Assembly: GCA_947568835.1 (NCBI GenBank)
Contig: OX387602.1
Location: 12,327,021-12,391,020, forward strand
DNA from: Protonemura montana
Taxonomy: Eukaryota > Arthropoda > Insecta > Plecoptera > Nemouridae
Reading direction: 5' to 3'
DNA length: 64,000 nt
In this document: piece after piece, positions 61,226-64,000 of the stretch
Layout: every line of letters begins with the position of its first letter
Numbering within the stretch: position 1 is the stretch's first letter
Notes under the pieces: generated by a model
Seen by the model: only the letters and a program-made list of their open reading frames with translations
What the model was told of the DNA's origin: nothing
Databases searched by the model: none
Position numbers and translations under genes: made by a program

Positions 61226-62305
61226 CGGTGCAGACAATACCGTATCGTATTAACGATTCCAAAGATTTAGTGCAGAGCTATTCCGGGAATTAACGTGATA
61301 TTTGGAAAATGCCTGGTTTTCTTGGTAGTATGATAAAACTATTCAAGTACAATGTAGGTAGAAGTTATTTCCAAACAAGTGGCCGATACTCCTGTAAGTG
61401 AGAATTGTAAATGAAAGTGCTAGAACATCTAGAATTGGAAAGGGGTACTGGTTTTGCGCCAAATGAAATGATATTTCATTTGAAATATCAAATGATATTG
61501 AGAAAAAACTTGTAAGTTACTTAACATCACAAAATGCGATTGTGATTTGTTTTTTCAACTTCATCCAGTCTTGTCTTTATGGATAAGAATTAAAAAATGC
61601 CGAAAATTTGAGGTCACTCTGACCGTAATTCATACTAAACTTTAATTTTCAACTTAAATATAAAAAAATATTTCAAACTTGTCCAAAGTAAAATGCATTA
61701 CTTAAATGACTATCTAACATATATTTAGAAAACAATTTATCCAGTATCCTCCGCTTTTTTAATTAATTTCATCCACGTAATTTTATCCATACTGTGCCTT
61801 TTAACGATAATTGACACTTTTAATACATTAAATCTTGGAGCACATAGCTTAAAAAGTGATGATTATGAACAACTTGTACATATAATACCAAAGAGTGCCA
61901 AAAACCTGCAGTACAAATGTATGTACTGCACGTAAATTTAAAAATGACTTCAGTAAAATTAAATAGTGGGCTAGAAGTATTATTATATCTTTAGTAACGT
62001 CAAATTTTGCTCATGGAAATGATAAGACAGGTAGTAGTTGAAAGTAGTCTTTGAGTTGGTTTGAATGTCAGACACATGTCCAATGCCTTAACTTTACTGA
62101 TTATGGTTTGTATTAACTTACAAAAATATGTAATATATTTATTTTAAACCATCTGCTATTGCACATGCTTGAGATTTAAGCTGCATATTTCATATAAAAT
62201 AAATATCTTATGGCTATTGTTATTTATAAGCATCATGCATTATAGTAAGAGAATGCTTATTTAATCTTTTTAAGTATGTTTCTTCAATAAATAATTTAAA
62301 ATAAA
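61226..62305 (+). other. Probable 3' UTR of the channel gene
   Basis: AT-rich, non-coding, with AATAAA signals at 62286-62291 and 62300-62305 and earlier weaker candidates. Its length is uncertain. Confidence 0.5.
62300..62305 (+). terminator. Candidate polyadenylation signal of the channel gene
   Basis: AATAAA is followed by GTGCC, with a second AATAAA just before at 62286-62291. The position is about 1.1 kb after the stop. Confidence 0.35.
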
Positions 62306-62463
62306 GTGCCTACTGAATGAAAAAATAACAACCTGACCCTGAAATTCATATTACCGTTGAAATAACCTATACCAACGGTGTTACAAAATAAATTATTAAA
62401 TGATTTTGAGTAGTGGTAGATACATTGAATCATAATGGGCACACCGGTTTTTTTCATTTTCAG

Positions 62464-62637
62464 CTTTGGAAAGATAAACTCCAGACGTTTCGAGCGCCAC
62501 GCACTTTCGCCCAACCGTGCGTTGACTGTAACATCTGTCTCAACAGTCATTCAACTTGGTGGGGTAGAAGGATATTTAATTTTAGATTTTATATAGCAAT
62601 AATAAAATTAACAGAACAGGTATTCACATCGACGTAG
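62464..62637 (+). other. Possible orphan or alternative 3' exon
   Basis: A good acceptor (TTTTTCATTTTCAG ending at 62463) precedes about 100 bases clearly richer in G+C. After a phase-0 junction, as offered by the end of channel exon 7, it would read LWKDKLQTFRAPRTF and a Cys-containing segment to a TAG at 62635-62637. After the other open phase it reads FGKINSRRFERHALSP and ends at a TAG near 62595. Neither is recognised. It could be an alternative ending without M4, or a chance acceptor. Confidence 0.3.
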
Positions 62638-62669
62638 CTTGTACAAAATATACTTTGATTTAGAAACTT

Positions 62670-62687
62670 TTTATTTTTTATTTTATT
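62670..62687 (-). terminator. Probable polyadenylation signals of ATP23
   Basis: AATAAA on the minus strand (TTTATT at 62670-62675 and 62682-62687) lies about 360 nt beyond the ATP23 stop codon. This places the 3' ends of ATP23 and the channel gene tail to tail, a few hundred bases apart. Confidence 0.5.
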
Positions 62688-63040
62688 TATGTTTACCTAC
62701 ATACAATACTTTTTTGAAAATGCTTATGACATTTTTTTTTCTGTACAATTTTCTATTGTACTGGACATTAGAATTATACTGGTACAATGGATACATCTTT
62801 TTAACCAGCTGGTTTCATTTGTGGCTTGATTGTTAAGAAAGGCATCATGGATTAATTTTTGAAAATGTCAATTAATTCTACCATGCAGATGACAATAACA
62901 ATTCAATCAAGTCTTTTGCATTCTAAATCCTCCACTAGGTGTATCAAGGTACTTATTAAAACTACTATTCTTTTTGCACTAAGTTTTAGAGCAAAAATAG
63001 TGCACAAAGAACGGATACAAGCCGCTTTCCGTAACGGCCC

Positions 63041-63241
63041 CTAATCAGCGTCATACCCGTACAAAGGTCCTTCCAAGTAAGCTTTGTGCATATCTGTTGA
63101 GTTGCGACGAATTCGACGGCCAACAGGCTCCAAGTCCGCATAACACTTTTCAAAAACACGATCTACGGCAGCACGTGCTTCATCTGGCTTTACGTTCCGA
63201 ACAGCAAGAACAGATGCAGTCGCTTTCGTTTTAACGCACTC
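63041..63241 (-). CDS. ATP23: ATP23 terminal coding exon
   Basis: On the minus strand the acceptor is CGACGTCGGTAG ending at plus 63242. The exon encodes ECVKTKATASVLAVRNVKPD and on to HKAYLEGPLYGYDAD, ending in TAG (plus 63041-63043). It is 66 residues with the conserved CV-x(4)-A-x(4)-AVRN segment. Confidence 0.92.
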   Translation of the reverse strand, partial: ECVKTKATASVLAVRNVKPDEARAAVDRVFEKCYADLEPVGRRIRRNSTDMHKAYLEGPLYGYDAD

Positions 63242-64000
63242 CTACCGACGTGAAGAGAGAAATATAGTTAAGGACAAGAGTTTTCTTGCACAAAAAATAA
63301 TACCCTTCCAAATATTTTGTCAAAATAAATTACCCTGTGTTGCTGCTGAATACGAAAAGGTGACGCATCCCCTTGGCCCCAAGCGCTAAGAAAACTGCAG
63401 TGAGCCAAATTTGCTGCTCTGATTTCAGTACAAGCCAAGTGCTCGATGTTTTTGAAGTCCAAGTCGTTGTTACAGTAATCGAACATGTGGATGAACTCGT
63501 GGGTCAAAACTCCTTGCACCATTCCTTCACTTTTGGCAACGTTTTGGCAAATGACAACCTGTAGCAATTTATGTAGAAAATACTTTGAAATTTAATGGAT
63601 GGATCTGGCTTTAAGAATAAAATAAAACAATATTTTACCAGAAAATATTTCACTATGCAATGATTTTCTTCTATAACCATTCAAGCAACTGTTATTCTTA
63701 CCTGGTTTAGTAATGGATCGTAACCACCGCTGACTGAAATATCGCATACTTCACAAGATATATGTCGTCTGATGTCAACTGCACTGTAAAATTTAATTAT
63801 ATTGTGAATAATTTTTTAATATCGACGTGTAGTTAGGAAATTTAGAACCTCTTACCCATGACCCTGCAACACATTTTACTCACCAGCCAGAACTATTTAA
63901 AGCACCCATCATAAGTTTAACAATTGGACCTGGGAAAATAAGAAACAAAACCAATGTAAAAACGTCTGTATTCTTTCCTGTACCTGCTAATTTTTTCCAT
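63041..64000 (-). CDS. ATP23: Mitochondrial intermembrane-space metalloprotease ATP23, C-terminal part (5' end outside window)
   Basis: The minus-strand exons are 63984-64000 (cut by the window edge), 63884-63929, 63702-63783, 63334-63558 and 63041-63241, with in-phase junctions. The product reads GPIVKLMMGALNSSGC, RRHISCEVCDISVSGGYDP, VVICQNVAKSEGMVQGVLT, HEFIHMFDYCNNDLDF, then IEHLACTEIRAANLAHCSF, ECVKTKATASVLAVRN and a GPLYGYDAD end. The HEFIH zinc-binding site (plus 63487-63501) and the Cys pattern are those of the ATP23 (M76) family, a twin-Cys intermembrane-space protease that in yeast processes the ATP synthase subunit Atp6 and degrades Ups1. Introns are tiny (54-143 nt), unlike the multi-kilobase introns of the neighbouring channel gene. 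The identification is very secure. Confidence 0.94.
63334..63558 (-). CDS. ATP23: ATP23 exon with the HEFIH zinc site
   Basis: It is 75 codons, phase 0 at both ends; minus-strand acceptor TTGCTACAG and donor AGG/GTAATT. It carries VVICQN, THEFIHMFDYC and HLACTEIRAANL, the catalytic core. Confidence 0.94.
63702..63783 (-). CDS. ATP23: ATP23 exon with the CEVC motif
   Basis: It completes the split Cys codon and reads AVDIRRHISCEVCDISVSGG then YDPLLNQ. CxxC followed by SGGYDP corresponds to the conserved Cys pair and SGGFD of the family. Confidence 0.9.
63884..63929 (-). CDS. ATP23: ATP23 small exon
   Basis: This 46-nt exon lies between minus-strand TTTTCCCAG and GTGAGT, encoding PIVKLMMGALNSSG with split codons at both ends, matching the family's VK-L(M/L)-x(2)-A helix before the first Cys. 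Confidence 0.85.
63984..64000 (-). CDS. ATP23: ATP23 exon, partial at window edge
   Basis: Only 17 nt are inside the window. With the donor GCAG/GTACAG and the phase needed by the next exon it reads WKKLA and one base of a Gly codon. Confidence 0.6.

Noticed and set aside
1-64000. CRISPR arrays, operons, phage or bacterial mobile systems
   Set aside because: No regularly spaced repeats or clustered intronless genes are present, and all recognised genes are spliced animal genes.

Overview
The window is intron-rich, AT-rich nuclear DNA from an animal, most likely an insect. The reasons are spliced genes with GT-AG introns, coding exons clearly richer in G+C than the DNA around them, several tRNA-derived SINE heads and MITE-like inverted repeats, TTAGG-like motifs (the usual insect telomere unit), and a Cys-loop chloride-channel gene that looks like the insect pHCl-type branch. 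The species cannot be named from the sequence. There is no sign of prokaryotic or viral gene organisation, and no CRISPR array or operon.

Layout. (1) 110-5300, + strand: the last three coding exons of a multiple inositol polyphosphate phosphatase (MINPP1-like); its 5' part lies before the window. (2) 9710-10435, + strand: the last two exons of an unrecognised membrane protein with two predicted membrane spans. (3) 10436-33854: about 23 kb with no gene I can support; it holds dispersed repeats, SINE heads, microsatellites and one GC-rich block ending in a strong splice donor. (4) 33855-37581, + strand: a complete three-exon gene for an atypical Ras-family GTPase (284 aa) of the Ras-dva/RASD (Dexras/Rhes) kind. 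(5) 45222-61225, + strand: eight exons, open at the 5' end, of a Cys-loop ligand-gated chloride channel with multi-kilobase introns. (6) 63041-64000, - strand: the last five coding exons (one cut by the window edge) of the mitochondrial intermembrane-space metalloprotease ATP23, convergent with the channel gene.

The genes are functionally unrelated (inositol phosphate metabolism, GTPase signalling, anion conductance, mitochondrial protein maturation) and appear to be ordinary neighbours, not a system. Every exon junction given here was placed by eye from GT-AG sites, reading-frame phase and remembered family sequence, so junctions are predictions; phases agree across all junctions inside each gene.

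I did not find a convincing undescribed biological system. The most useful leads are the Ras-like GTPase lacking the Gln61-equivalent residue, an orphan two-span membrane protein, a candidate extra 3' exon between the channel gene and ATP23, a GC-rich hairpin block upstream of the channel gene, and several uncatalogued dispersed repeat families, one with a copy split by an insertion and one as diverged copies on both sides of a MINPP1 exon.
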